Assembly (NCBI GenBank): GCA_947447985.1
Contig: CANFLX010000003.1
Location: forward strand, 58,483-122,482
Reading direction: 5' to 3'
DNA: 64,000 bases
From: Comamonadaceae bacterium
GTDB lineage: Bacteria > Pseudomonadota > Gammaproteobacteria > Burkholderiales > Burkholderiaceae_C
The translations under genes and the position numbers were made by a program. Positions within the stretch are counted from its first letter, which is position 1. Each line of letters starts with the position of its first letter. The notes under the pieces are model-generated. The model saw only the letters and a list, made by a program, of their open reading frames with translations, made no database searches and was not told the origin of the DNA. Shown here one piece after another: positions 34,894-44,146 of the stretch.

Positions 34894-36207
34894 ATGTCAA
34901 CTTACTTTGCCAATGTGGCACCCATCGCGTTTGAAGGTGCCAACTCCACCAACCCTCTGGCCTTCAAGTGGTACGACCGCGATCGCTTGGTTCTGGGCAA
35001 GCGCATGGAAGAGCATTTGCGCTTTGCGGTGTGCTACTGGCACAGCTTCTGCTGGAATGGGCTGGACCCGTTCGGTGGGGACACCTTTATGCGCCCCTGG
35101 CAGCACATGGCCGACCCCATGGCAGCGGCCAAGGCCAAGGCCGATGTGGCCTTTGAATTCTTTTCCAAACTCGGCGCCCCCTTTTATTGCTTCCATGACC
35201 GTGACGTCGCACCCGAAGGGGCCACGCCGCAGGAAAGCGTGAACAACTTGCGCGCCATGGTCGATGTGCTCGGTGCCAAGCAAGAGGCTACCGGCATGAA
35301 ACTGCTGTGGGGCACGGCCAATCTGTTCAGCCACCGCCGCTTCATGGCCGGTGCGGCGACCAATCCAAACCCCGAGCTCTTTGCCATGGCCGCCTTGCAG
35401 GTCAAAGAAGCGATGGATGCCACCCGCAAACTGGGCGGCGCGAACTATGTGCTGTGGGGCGGGCGCGAGGGCTACGAAACCTTGCTCAATACCCGCATGG
35501 GCCATGAGCTGGACCAGATGGGCCGCTTCTTGAACATGGTGGTGGAGTACAAACACAAAATCGGCTTTGAGGGCACCATCCTGCTCGAGCCCAAGCCGCG
35601 CGAACCGTCCAAACACCAGTACGACTTTGACACCGCCACGGTCTACGGCTTTTTGTGCCGCTACGGTCTGGAGCGCGAAATCAAAGTCAACATCGAAGCC
35701 AACCACGCCACCTTGGCGGGCCACAGTTTTGAGCATGAAATTGCGGTGGCCAATGACCTGGGAATTTTTGGTTCCATCGACATGAACCGCGGCGACATGC
35801 AGTGCGCTTGGGACACCGACCAGTTCCCCAACAGCATTGCCGAAACTGCGCTTGCGATGTACCTGATTGTGAAAGCCGGTGGTTTTACCACCGGTGGTGT
35901 GAATTTCGATGCCAAAGTGCGCCGTCAATCCATTGACCCCGAGGACATGTTCCACGGCCACATCGGTGGCATGGACGTTACTGCCCGTGCGCTGCTGATT
36001 GCCGAAAAAATGATTCTGGATGGCAAGCTCGAAGCGCACATCGATGCCCGCTACGCCGGTTGGAAATCAGAGTTCGGCCAAAACGTGCTGGCGGGAAAAA
36101 TGAGCCTCGACGCTGTGGCCGCGCGGGTGCTGCAAGGCAATACCGATACCCTGCCGGTCTCCGGTCGCCAGGAGTACCTGGAAAACCTGCTCAACAGCTA
36201 CCTGTAA
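34894..36207 (+). CDS. xylA: Xylose isomerase
   Basis: A 437-residue class II xylose isomerase (E. coli 440) converting D-xylose to D-xylulose with two divalent metals. Visible conserved blocks are [10 protein letters not shown] with the catalytic His/Asp, [50 protein letters not shown] and [19 protein letters not shown], which hold the metal ligands, and [16 protein letters not shown]. The protein is full length with no missing ligand seen. AGGTTC lies before the ATG, a weak ribosome site. The presence of the binding-protein transporter and ROK repressor upstream makes a xylose role firm. Confidence 0.96.
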   Translation: MSTYFANVAPIAFEGANSTNPLAFKWYDRDRLVLGKRMEEHLRFAVCYWHSFCWNGLDPFGGDTFMRPWQHMADPMAAAKAKADVAFEFFSKLGAPFYCFHDRDVAPEGATPQESVNNLRAMVDVLGAKQEATGMKLLWGTANLFSHRRFMAGAATNPNPELFAMAALQVKEAMDATRKLGGANYVLWGGREGYETLLNTRMGHELDQMGRFLNMVVEYKHKIGFEGTILLEPKPREPSKHQYDFDTATVYGFLCRYGLEREIKVNIEANHATLAGHSFEHEIAVANDLGIFGSIDMNRGDMQCAWDTDQFPNSIAETALAMYLIVKAGGFTTGGVNFDAKVRRQSIDPEDMFHGHIGGMDVTARALLIAEKMILDGKLEAHIDARYAGWKSEFGQNVLAGKMSLDAVAARVLQGNTDTLPVSGRQEYLENLLNSYL

Positions 36208-36216
36208 TCGGACCCC

Positions 36217-37599
36217 ATGATGCAGGCTCAACTCCAAGAATTTCTCGCGGTCTTTTTCAGTTTCAAAGCCTATGTGATGCTGCCGCTGATCATGCTGGTG
36301 ATCGCACTGGCGGTCGGGCTGCCGCTCAAGCGTGCGCTCTTGGGCACGGTGGCACTGGCCGCGGGCTTTGCCGGTGTTTTTATCGCGTTCAACTTTTTCG
36401 TCGCCAATATCAGTCCGGCGGTGCAGCAAGTCTCGGTGGTGCGGGGCTTGGATTTTCCGGTGCTCGACGTAGGCTGGCCGCCCTTGGCTGCCATCACCTG
36501 GGCCTCGCCGCTCGCGGCGATTTCGATTCCGCTCATCCTGGTGCTCAATCTGCTGATGCTGGCCGCCGGTTGGACGCGCACCATTTACATCGACATCTGG
36601 AATTTCTGGCACTTCTCCCTGGTAGGGGCGCTGGTCATGGCGTCGGCAGACAGCCTGTGGCTGGGTTTGTCGGCCACCTTGTTGCTGGCTGCGTTTTGCT
36701 TCAAGATGGCCGAGTGGTCCTCGCCCGATGTGGAGCGCGAAATGGGGCTCAAAGGCGTGGCGGCTTCGCCCTTGTCGGTCAACAGCTGGGTGCCCTATGC
36801 GGCGGCCATGGACTGGGTGTTCGATCGCATTCCTGGCGTGCGCCATCTCAACTACAACCCCCACAACGCCGCAGCGAAGGCGGCCGATACCGACGACTTG
36901 AGCCTGGTGGATTTGCTCAGCGAGCCCATGGTGATTGGTTTGCTCATGGGCCTGGCCTTGGCGCTGGCGGCGGGCTATGGGCTCAAAGAGACACTGGAGC
37001 TCAGCGTCCACGTGGCAGCGGTGATGTACTTGCTGCCCAAGAGCGCGGGCCTGATTGGCGAGGCCACCATGCCCATCACCACCGCATTGCGGGACCAGGT
37101 GGCGCGGCGCTTTCCGAGCCGCCAAAACCTGATCGTTGCGCTGGACACGGGCTTTTTGATGGGCCACAAATCGGTCATCATGACCGGCCTGATTTTGATG
37201 GCCTTGGCCATTGTGATTGCCCTGGTGTTGCCGGGAAACCAGGTGCTGCCTTTGGGCGATTTGCCCAATCTGATCTCCATCATGTCGCTCTCGGTGCTGA
37301 TGTTTCGTGGCAATGTGGTGCGGGCGGTGCTCGCCGGTATTCCGGTCGTCGTGCTGTTTTTGCTGATCTCGTCCAACATGGCGCCCTTGTTCACCGAGTT
37401 GGCACGCAAAACCCCCTCCTTTGATGCACCGGCCACCGGACTGATCACCGCGTTCACCGATGGCGGCAATCCGCTGCGCTACTTTGTCTATCAGCTCTAC
37501 CAAGGCCACACTTGGGCGGTTGGCGCGGTGGCCGGGGTACTGCTGGCCAGTGTCTATGCATGGCGGCGTTTTGTGCGCCTGTCTGCCTCCACCCTTTGA
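36217..37599 (+). CDS. GatC-family PTS EIIC-like membrane protein
   Basis: A 460-residue polytopic membrane protein of the galactitol-type PTS EIIC family (GatC/SgcC). It shares the family blocks LDVGWPPLAAITWASPLAAI (compare GatC VDVGWP and TWAS), DIWNFWHFSLVGAL, MGHKSVIMTGLI, and VPGNQVLPLGDLP. About eleven or twelve hydrophobic segments are seen. No EIIA, EIIB, HPr or EI gene is present in the window, and this gene sits nine bases after xylA. It may be a PTS-independent transporter for a pentose, pentitol or xylulose, or it may work with subunits elsewhere. This is the most unusual member of the cluster. Confidence 0.8.
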   Translation: MMQAQLQEFLAVFFSFKAYVMLPLIMLVIALAVGLPLKRALLGTVALAAGFAGVFIAFNFFVANISPAVQQVSVVRGLDFPVLDVGWPPLAAITWASPLAAISIPLILVLNLLMLAAGWTRTIYIDIWNFWHFSLVGALVMASADSLWLGLSATLLLAAFCFKMAEWSSPDVEREMGLKGVAASPLSVNSWVPYAAAMDWVFDRIPGVRHLNYNPHNAAAKAADTDDLSLVDLLSEPMVIGLLMGLALALAAGYGLKETLELSVHVAAVMYLLPKSAGLIGEATMPITTALRDQVARRFPSRQNLIVALDTGFLMGHKSVIMTGLILMALAIVIALVLPGNQVLPLGDLPNLISIMSLSVLMFRGNVVRAVLAGIPVVVLFLLISSNMAPLFTELARKTPSFDAPATGLITAFTDGGNPLRYFVYQLYQGHTWAVGAVAGVLLASVYAWRRFVRLSASTL

Positions 37600-37615
37600 T
37601 GCTGAGAAACTCAGC

Positions 37616-38614
37616 ATGAAAAAAGTGGTTTGGGGCGTGCTCAGCACCGCCAACATTGGTCTGGAAAAAGTCATTCCTGCGATGCAAAAAAGCGCGTGGT
37701 GCGACATGCGCGCGATCGCATCGCGCTCACTGCCCAAAGCGCAGGCGGCTGCGGCGCAATTGGGCATGGCGCGGGCCTATGGCTCCTATGAAGAATTGCT
37801 GGCCGACCCTGAGATTGAGGCGGTGTACAACCCCTTGCCCAACGACTTGCATGTACCCCTCACGCTGGCTGCAGCCCGCGCGGGCAAGCATGTGCTGTGC
37901 GAAAAGCCTTTTGCCATGAATGCGCGCGAGGCGGCGCAAGTGCGTGAGGTGGCCGACAAAGTGCACATCATGGAAGCCTTTATGGTGCGCTTCCACCCCC
38001 AATGGTTGCTGGCGCGCAGCGAGGTGCAGAGTGGCGCTTTGGGCGATTTGCGAGCCATCCAGGTGTTTTTTTCTTACTTCAACCGCGACCCGCTCAATAT
38101 CCGCAACCAAGTCGCCACGGGCGGCGGCGCTCTGTATGACATCGGTTGTTATGCGGTGGTGGCAGGACGTTTCTTTTTTGGCGCCGAACCGCAGCGTGTG
38201 GTGGCTTTGATTGACCGCGACCCTGCGTTCCACACCGACCGCACCATCAGCGCGCTGTTGGACTTCGGCCAGGGCCGGCGGCTGGAATTCACGGCCTCCA
38301 CCCAAACCGTGCCCTACCAGCGTGTGCACCTGATAGGCACCGAGCGCCGCATGGAGATAGAGATTCCTTTCAACGCTCCCTTGGGTGGCAGCACGCGGGT
38401 CTATCTGGACGACGGCGCGGCATTGGGCGACGCGTCTGCCCAGGCCCAGACCTTGGATGCGTGCGATATGTACACCTTGCAGGGCGACGCGTTTTCGCGG
38501 GTGGTTCGGGGTGAATTGGCACTGCCGTATGGCGTGGAAGATGCCATTCTCAACATGAAGGTCATCGACGCGCTCTACGCGTCGGGCCACAGCGAACAGT
38601 GGGAGCGCGTTTAA
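37616..38614 (+). CDS. Gfo/Idh/MocA-family oxidoreductase
   Basis: A 332-residue NAD(P)-dependent oxidoreductase. The Rossmann start [18 protein letters not shown] is a degenerate GxGxxG loop (STANIG), and CEKPFAMN supplies the conserved EKP Lys of the family. The C-terminal domain includes [11 protein letters not shown] with the catalytic-type Asp/Tyr region. The pattern resembles the dihydrodiol dehydrogenase / D-xylose 1-dehydrogenase subgroup. In this operon it could oxidise xylose or interconvert a pentose and pentitol. ATG 37616 is 16 bases after the EIIC gene. The stop TAA overlaps that of cca on the other strand. Confidence 0.78.
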   Translation: MKKVVWGVLSTANIGLEKVIPAMQKSAWCDMRAIASRSLPKAQAAAAQLGMARAYGSYEELLADPEIEAVYNPLPNDLHVPLTLAAARAGKHVLCEKPFAMNAREAAQVREVADKVHIMEAFMVRFHPQWLLARSEVQSGALGDLRAIQVFFSYFNRDPLNIRNQVATGGGALYDIGCYAVVAGRFFFGAEPQRVVALIDRDPAFHTDRTISALLDFGQGRRLEFTASTQTVPYQRVHLIGTERRMEIEIPFNAPLGGSTRVYLDDGAALGDASAQAQTLDACDMYTLQGDAFSRVVRGELALPYGVEDAILNMKVIDALYASGHSEQWERV

Positions 38615-39861
38615 GCTGACGCGCGGGCCACTGCGTCGGTGCGCGCCGCACTGACGGCCTTGCCAATCTGCGGGCCTTGCAGCCCGTCGGCTGCGGCCTG
38701 GGACGCAAGCGACGCGGTGTCCACAGCGAGTGCGGCGCTCAGCGCTTGCAACAAGCGCTCACCTTGCGGATAGGCCGCTTCTTCTTGACCCAAACGCCCC
38801 CGCGCATCGCATTCGCAGGCCTGCACGATCTGCGCAAAGCGCTGCGGCTTGCGAAAGGCATCGCAGCGCTCCAGCAGGCGCACGGTGGCAGCGGCATCCA
38901 AACTGGCACTGCGGTGGATGTTGCCGTGCTCGCGTGCCACTACCTCGGCCAGTTCGGAACAGTCGCGCGGCACGCGCAGGCGCTGGCACAGGCGCTGGAT
39001 CAGGGCCACGCTGCGCCCCTCATGGCCGATGTGGCGCGGCCACTCGGCCGCAGGCGTGGTGGCCTTGCCCAGGTCGTGCACCAGGCAGGCAAAGCGCACT
39101 TCCAGCGCGGCTCGCGAGCGCGCCGCCTGGTCCACCACCATCATCACGTGCACGCCGGTGTCGATCTCGGGGTGGTGCTCAGGCGGTTGGGGCACGCCCC
39201 ACAGCGTATGCACTTCGGGCAGCACCACGGCCAGCGCGCCACAGTCGCGCAGCACCGCAAACATGCGCGAGGGCTGGGCTTGCATCAAGCCCTTGGACAG
39301 CTCCTGCCACACCCGCTCGGCCACCAGGTGCGCCGCCTCGCCGCTGTGCACCATGGCACGCAGCAAGGCCTGGGTGTCTGGCGCCACGCCAAACTGTGTG
39401 AATCGTGCCGCAAAGCGCGCCACACGCAGAATGCGCACCGGGTCTTCGGTGAAGGCGGGGCTGGCATGGCGCAGCAGGCGTGCCGCCAAGTCCTGCTGGC
39501 CGCCGCAGGGGTCTACCAGGGTTTGCAGATCGGGCAGGCCACTGCCGTCGGGCATTTCCCGTGCCGCCATGGCGTTGATGCTCAGGTCGCGCCGCGCCAG
39601 GTCTTCTTCCAGCGTCACACTGGGGTCGGCGTGCACCACAAAGCCCCGGTAGCCGCTGCCACTCTTGCGCTCGGTGCGGGCCAGGGCATATTCCTCATGG
39701 GTCTGCGGATGCAAAAACACCGGAAAGTCCCGCCCCACGGGCACAAAGCCCTGCGCCACCATGTGCTCCGGCGTGGCACCGACCACCACCCAGTCGCGGT
39801 CGTGCACCGGCAGACCCAGCAAATGGTCACGCACCGCGCCGCCGACAAGGTAGGTTTGCAT
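38611..39861 (-). CDS. cca: tRNA nucleotidyltransferase / multifunctional CCA protein
   Basis: A 416-residue class II CCA-adding enzyme that repairs or adds the CCA end of tRNA. The nucleotidyltransferase head has [10 protein letters not shown] (7-16), the metal-binding [11 protein letters not shown], and [22 protein letters not shown] follows. An HD domain with LVHDLGKA is present, so phosphodiesterase activity of the E. coli-type multifunctional protein is likely. Start ATG 39861 places the first motif correctly; an upstream frame start at 39879 lacks similarity. Genes in this window already encode CCA in their tRNAs, so the role would be repair. Confidence 0.93.
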   Translation of the reverse strand: MQTYLVGGAVRDHLLGLPVHDRDWVVVGATPEHMVAQGFVPVGRDFPVFLHPQTHEEYALARTERKSGSGYRGFVVHADPSVTLEEDLARRDLSINAMAAREMPDGSGLPDLQTLVDPCGGQQDLAARLLRHASPAFTEDPVRILRVARFAARFTQFGVAPDTQALLRAMVHSGEAAHLVAERVWQELSKGLMQAQPSRMFAVLRDCGALAVVLPEVHTLWGVPQPPEHHPEIDTGVHVMMVVDQAARSRAALEVRFACLVHDLGKATTPAAEWPRHIGHEGRSVALIQRLCQRLRVPRDCSELAEVVAREHGNIHRSASLDAAATVRLLERCDAFRKPQRFAQIVQACECDARGRLGQEEAAYPQGERLLQALSAALAVDTASLASQAAADGLQGPQIGKAVSAARTDAVARASA

Positions 39862-39879
39862 CGCGGTGTGGGGTCTCAA

Positions 39880-40563
39880 TCAGCGGTGAAGGCGGTAAGG
39901 CTCTTCAAAGTCCAGAAAGTCTTGTTCCGCCAAGGCGCCGTCAATCCAGGCCTTCACGCCGGGTAGATTGGAGACGCGCTCCACATAGGCGCTGATGGCT
40001 TCGGGCACGGGCAGGGCATAGGTTTTCAGGCGCATGCATACCGGCGCAAAGTAGGCGTCGGCAATGCTGAATTCACCAAACAGCAGAGTGCCGCCATGGC
40101 GCTGCAGCAGCGCAGTCCACATTTGCACCAGGCGCGCCACGTCGGCACGCACCGCCGCGTTGTCGCGCCAGATCAGCGCGCCGCGCTCGGGCAGGTGGGC
40201 CTCGATGTTCATGGGGCAATGGCCGCGCAGGCCGGTAAAGCCTGCGTGCATTTCTGCGCAAATACTGCGGGCATGTGCGCGCGCGGTGGCGTCTTGGGGC
40301 CACAGCTGTTTTTCGGGAAAGCGCTCGGCCACCGTCTCGGCAATCGCGAGCGTGTCCCAGACCACCAGCGCGCCGTCTTGCAGCAGCGGCACTTTGCCCG
40401 TAGGGCTCAGCGAGGCCAATGTTTGCTTGAATTGGGAGTCGGGGCTGAACGAGTCAAAGCGCACCACCACTTCTTCGAATGCAATGCCCGCTTGGGTCAG
40501 CAGCACCCAGGGTCGCATCGACCAGGACGAGTAGTTTTTATTGCCGACATACAGCTTGATCAT
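39880..40563 (-). CDS. Glutathione S-transferase family protein
   Basis: A 227-residue protein of the GST fold. The thioredoxin-like N-terminal domain (about residues 1-80) carries NKNYSSWSMRPWVLL with the catalytic-type Ser, and LSPTGKVPLLQDGALVVWDTLAIAE with the cis-Pro and glutathione-binding segment. The helical C-terminal domain follows, with FGEFSIADAYFAPVC near 165-180. The frame extends further upstream to 40962, but this part is antisense to the transglycosylase gene. A detoxification or stress role is typical; the substrate is unknown. Confidence 0.87.
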   Translation of the reverse strand: MIKLYVGNKNYSSWSMRPWVLLTQAGIAFEEVVVRFDSFSPDSQFKQTLASLSPTGKVPLLQDGALVVWDTLAIAETVAERFPEKQLWPQDATARAHARSICAEMHAGFTGLRGHCPMNIEAHLPERGALIWRDNAAVRADVARLVQMWTALLQRHGGTLLFGEFSIADAYFAPVCMRLKTYALPVPEAISAYVERVSNLPGVKAWIDGALAEQDFLDFEEPYRLHR

Positions 40564-40597
40564 GAAACACCTCCCTTTGATTTTTGAATCATTGCAT

Positions 40598-42598
40598 TCA
40601 AGGCAAATCCAGGCCCTGCTCCGGTGTGGCTGCGTCCAGCGGCCCCACCGTTCCCAAACGCGCCTTGATGGATTGCGGCTGGCCACTGAGCAGCGTGGCG
40701 TACATCGTGGTGTTGGACAGCACTTTTTTGACGTAGTCACGCGTCTCGTGAAACGGAATGCTCTCGGCCCAAGCGGCCCCCTCCATGGTGGGGCCGCCGC
40801 TGGCGCCGCGCCAGGCACGCGGGCGGCTGGGGCCTGCGTTGTAGGCCGCAGCGGCCAACGGCATGGAGCCGTTAAAGCTGTCGAGCACCAGCTTGAGGTA
40901 GCCGGTGCCGATGGCAATATTGGTGTCGCGCTCGCTGAGTTTGGCGGGCGTGAAGTCGGCAAGGCCGATTTTCTTGGCGGTCCATTTGGCGGTGGCGGGC
41001 ATGACCTGCATCAGGCCCGACGCGCCCACCCCCGACTTGGCGTCCATGATGAAACGGCTCTCCTGGCGGATCAGGCCATAGACATAGGCCGGATCCAGCC
41101 CGATGCTTTGCGCGCGCGCCACCACGGCGGCCTTGAAGGGCATGGGAAAGCGCTGTTCCATATCGATGACACCCTTGGTGCGCTCACTGGTGTTGATGCA
41201 GCGGTCCCAGACCTCGGCGCGGCAGGCCAGGTCGGCGGCGGCCAACAGGCTGCGGTCGTCCATGCCACCCTTGATGTGCAAATTCACGCTGTAGTTCCAT
41301 TCGCGCACACCCTCAGAGCGCAGGCCGATGCGAATCGCAAGCAAGGCGCGTTGCAGACCGGGGTTTTGCTTTGCAGCTTCTTTTTCCTCAGGCGTTGGCG
41401 CAGCAGGGCGGGGGGGCACGGTGCTGCGCTGGCCTAACTCGTCGGCTGCCAGTTGCTCATAAAAGCCGCGCAGCCCGGAAATGCTTTGCAGGTCAGTGAG
41501 CGCCTGGTTGCGCACGGCTTCGCCCCCGGCTTGGGCCAGTACCGCCCGGGCATGCCAGTACACCCAGGTGGGCTCGTTGCGCAGGGACTGCGGCAGTGAT
41601 GCAATGGCCTGCTGCACCTGGGGCCACCGGCTGGCGCGCAAAGCCGCCCGCGCGGCCCAGACCACGTGGTCTTCGTGCATTTGGTCAAAGCGGCCTTTGG
41701 CGTAATAGTCCAGCGCGACCGGCTCACCTTTTTGGGCCGCGCGTTTGCCAATGACGCCCCAAATCCAGCTGCGCTCCTCGCTGCTGAGCTGGGCGCGCCA
41801 GCGCAGTTTTTCCACCTCTACCGCCGCTTCTTGGGGCTCGAGGTAAGCCTGGCGAATCAACGCCAGGGACACCAGCTCCCGGGTTTGCGGGCGCAGCGCC
41901 GTGAGCTTGTCGTTGAGGTATTTGCCGGGGTTCAGGTAAATCGCGTTAACGGTTTTGACCCATTTGTCGTTCAGCATGCCCACGGCCTGGGTGGCCATGC
42001 GCAGCCTGTCGTTTTCAAAACCGATGCGCGCACGCACCCAGGCCGCCTGGGCCGGGAGTTTTTTGGCGTTGATCAGTTCTTCGGCAATACCGGCGCAGGC
42101 TTCGTCTGGCTCGCGCTGGGCCAGCCACAAGTCTTGGACTGCTGCGGCCACGTCCGCGCGGCTGGTCGCCCAATCGCTCCACAGGCCATAGCACTGGATG
42201 GCGCGGTCATCGCCCATGCGGTACTGCGCAAATTGCTGGCGAAACGTGGCCCACTCGCGGTTGCGCCCCAGCTGCAAGAGCCAATCAGCCCGCAGGCGAT
42301 CTTCCTGGTAGCTGCCACCATAGCGGCTTAAAAAGCCTTCAATCTCCGATTTGGAAGCCTCGTCCAGGCGCGTGCTCAGTTCCCAATAGGCCGCCCAATG
42401 CTCCAAGGTCGAGCCTTTGGCGGCGGACAGCAGATTGCTCAGGCGTTTGCGGTCGTGCTGTTTGTAGGCCTGGGCCATGTCCAGCACGGCCTCATCGGCA
42501 CGTGAGAGGTCGTTGCTTTGGGCACGGGCAGAGGCTGTGGCCAGACTCAGCGCCCCGCCCAAAGTCAAAGCTGCCAAAATAGATCGGAATAACTGCAT
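40598..42598 (-). CDS. Soluble lytic murein transglycosylase (Slt-type)
   Basis: A 666-residue periplasmic protein. A signal peptide (to about residue 26, ATASARA) is followed by a long superhelical domain of about 470 residues and a C-terminal lytic transglycosylase catalytic domain. The catalytic Glu is E513 in RQESRF, with GASGLMQVMPATA, SERDTNIAIGTGYL and AAYNAGPSRPRAW being typical of family 1 LTs. It cleaves the MurNAc-GlcNAc bond to 1,6-anhydro-MurNAc in wall turnover. Length agrees with Slt70 (645). The ATG at 42598 lies nine bases from the divergent cyclo-ligase gene. Confidence 0.93.
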   Translation of the reverse strand: MQLFRSILAALTLGGALSLATASARAQSNDLSRADEAVLDMAQAYKQHDRKRLSNLLSAAKGSTLEHWAAYWELSTRLDEASKSEIEGFLSRYGGSYQEDRLRADWLLQLGRNREWATFRQQFAQYRMGDDRAIQCYGLWSDWATSRADVAAAVQDLWLAQREPDEACAGIAEELINAKKLPAQAAWVRARIGFENDRLRMATQAVGMLNDKWVKTVNAIYLNPGKYLNDKLTALRPQTRELVSLALIRQAYLEPQEAAVEVEKLRWRAQLSSEERSWIWGVIGKRAAQKGEPVALDYYAKGRFDQMHEDHVVWAARAALRASRWPQVQQAIASLPQSLRNEPTWVYWHARAVLAQAGGEAVRNQALTDLQSISGLRGFYEQLAADELGQRSTVPPRPAAPTPEEKEAAKQNPGLQRALLAIRIGLRSEGVREWNYSVNLHIKGGMDDRSLLAAADLACRAEVWDRCINTSERTKGVIDMEQRFPMPFKAAVVARAQSIGLDPAYVYGLIRQESRFIMDAKSGVGASGLMQVMPATAKWTAKKIGLADFTPAKLSERDTNIAIGTGYLKLVLDSFNGSMPLAAAAYNAGPSRPRAWRGASGGPTMEGAAWAESIPFHETRDYVKKVLSNTTMYATLLSGQPQSIKARLGTVGPLDAATPEQGLDLP

Positions 42599-42607
42599 AG
42601 GCTGATT

Positions 42608-43231
42608 ATGGACAACTCGATGAACGACAAGCCCCAGGACAAACAGGCCTTGCGCAAGGCATTGCTGCAACAGCGCAATGCCTTGCCCGATCGCCTGCAC
42701 CGCGCCGAGCTCTTGCTGCGGGTGATGCGCATCTGGCTGGTCGGACGCACCGACACCACCATCGGCGCCTACTGGCCCATCAAAGGCGAGTTCGACCCCT
42801 TGCCCGCCCTGCACCGCTGGAAAGAAGACGGCGAGTTGAGCGACGCCCCGCAGCGCAGACGCATTGCCCTGCCGGTGATCAACAAGCAGCACAAGACCAT
42901 GACCTTCCACAGCTGGTACCCCGGCTGCCCCATGGAAGAAGACGCCTACGGCATTCCCAAGCCCAAGGACACGGAGATGGTCGCGCCCAGCCTGTTGTTT
43001 GTGCCCTGTGTGGGCTACAGCGCCGGTGGCTACCGTTTGGGCTATGGCGGTGGCTTTTATGACCGCATGCTGGCCAGCCTGGAGCCCAAGCCGTTCACGG
43101 TGGGCCTGGCCTTTGGTGTGAATTATTTGCCCGACTTTGAGCCCGAGGCGCACGACGTGCCGCTGGACGCCATCCTCACCGATTACGGCGTGGCTTGGCC
43201 GGTCGAGCCGCCCTCGCGCGAGCTGCGCTAG
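42608..43231 (+). CDS. 5-formyltetrahydrofolate cyclo-ligase
   Basis: A 207-residue ATP-dependent enzyme that converts 5-formyl-THF to 5,10-methenyl-THF (YgfA/FAU1/MTHFS family). The N-terminal block KQALRKALLQQRNALPDR binds ATP, GAYWPIKGEFDP provides part of the folate site, and the C-terminal loop GGYRLGYGGGFYDRML binds ATP. The length is normal. ATG 42608 or the ATG at 42620 could start the protein. It is divergent from the transglycosylase across only nine bases, so each promoter must lie in the other gene. Confidence 0.92.
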   Translation: MDNSMNDKPQDKQALRKALLQQRNALPDRLHRAELLLRVMRIWLVGRTDTTIGAYWPIKGEFDPLPALHRWKEDGELSDAPQRRRIALPVINKQHKTMTFHSWYPGCPMEEDAYGIPKPKDTEMVAPSLLFVPCVGYSAGGYRLGYGGGFYDRMLASLEPKPFTVGLAFGVNYLPDFEPEAHDVPLDAILTDYGVAWPVEPPSRELR

Positions 43232-44146
43232 TCAAGGCGCAGCGGCCATCAGGCTTTGCACATCGCGTGCGTAGCCCTGCAGCGCTGCCACCATGGCATT
43301 GCGTTGCTGGGCCGTGGTGCTGCGGTGCAGTTCAGCCATGGCCTCACAGGTTTGGCTCACCGAGGCTTCTCGAGACGCGCGGTATGCGGCGTCACTGCTG
43401 TGAAAGTAGCCTTGTGCCAGCTCGGCGAGCGCCGCTTGCGCGTGAGTGGTATCGGTCTGGCGCAGCTGGGCCAAGGTTTGCAGCAGCAGCTGTTGGCGTC
43501 GCACGATTTCGCGGTAATGCAAAGGCTCGTCCTGTGCGGCGCGTTCTAAGCGGGCTTGCAATGGACGCAGCTGGGCGGGGGACAGCGTGCCGTAAAAATC
43601 TTCCAAGCGCTCGCGAATTTTCTGGCTGCGTTTGGCCACGCCGTCGGAGTCGGTGGAGAGCCACTCATCGCGCCACTTGCGGTTGTTTTTGTCGTAGGCC
43701 GCCGCCATGGACTTCAGTTGGCTCTGTTGCAAGCCCGGTGCGATGGCTGCCGCCGTGGGCAGCGCGCGCTGCACCCACAACTCCATGCGGCTTGCACCGC
43801 GCTCGTACAAACTGCAAATTTGCTCCGCAGAGACTTGCGGCTGGCTGGCCAGTGTTTGGGCGCTTTGCAGCAAATCCGCCACCTGGGGCAGCTCCTCTTT
43901 ACGGTGCCACCGCGCCAAGGCGGCCAGATCGGCACGCACACGCTGGCTTTGTGCCTTGTCAAAGTCCACAAAACCATCAAGCCACCAGTACATCAGCTCC
44001 GGCGCATTGTTGTAGCTCAGGCGCACGGCCGAGCAGGCGCTCAGGCCCGCAAGCAGGGCCATCAACCCGCCCCAGCGCAGGGCGCGGATAATTGCGACCA
44101 AGCGCCCCGCGCCCGCCGCGGGTGCACTGTTCAATAAGAGAGACAT
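43232..44146 (-). CDS. DUF6279-type lipoprotein
   Basis: A 304-residue putative lipoprotein: LAGLSAC puts the modified Cys at 38, followed by the family-like segment RLSYNNAPELMYWWLDGFVD and a long helical, Gln/Arg/Ala-rich body. This shape and the Y-N-N-x-P-x-x-x-Y-W-W-L-D signature are those of the DUF6279 family, whose function is not established. The two ATG codons of this gene and glmU overlap on opposite strands at the sequence CATG (44144-44147). Membrane anchoring is inferred from the lipobox. It is likely an inner- or outer-membrane-anchored periplasmic protein. Confidence 0.82.
   Translation of the reverse strand: MSLLLNSAPAAGAGRLVAIIRALRWGGLMALLAGLSACSAVRLSYNNAPELMYWWLDGFVDFDKAQSQRVRADLAALARWHRKEELPQVADLLQSAQTLASQPQVSAEQICSLYERGASRMELWVQRALPTAAAIAPGLQQSQLKSMAAAYDKNNRKWRDEWLSTDSDGVAKRSQKIRERLEDFYGTLSPAQLRPLQARLERAAQDEPLHYREIVRRQQLLLQTLAQLRQTDTTHAQAALAELAQGYFHSSDAAYRASREASVSQTCEAMAELHRSTTAQQRNAMVAALQGYARDVQSLMAAAP

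Noticed and set aside
36067..37767. A 566-codon reverse frame across the EIIC-like gene
   Set aside because: Gln/His/Arg-rich antisense frame; the forward protein has hydrophobic segments and family blocks.
39880..40962. The 360-codon form of the glutathione transferase
   Set aside because: The upstream part is antisense to the transglycosylase gene, and the GST fold begins exactly at ATG 40563.
40598..43153. The 851-codon form of the transglycosylase
   Set aside because: The first 185 codons run antisense through the cyclo-ligase gene; a signal peptide begins at ATG 42598.
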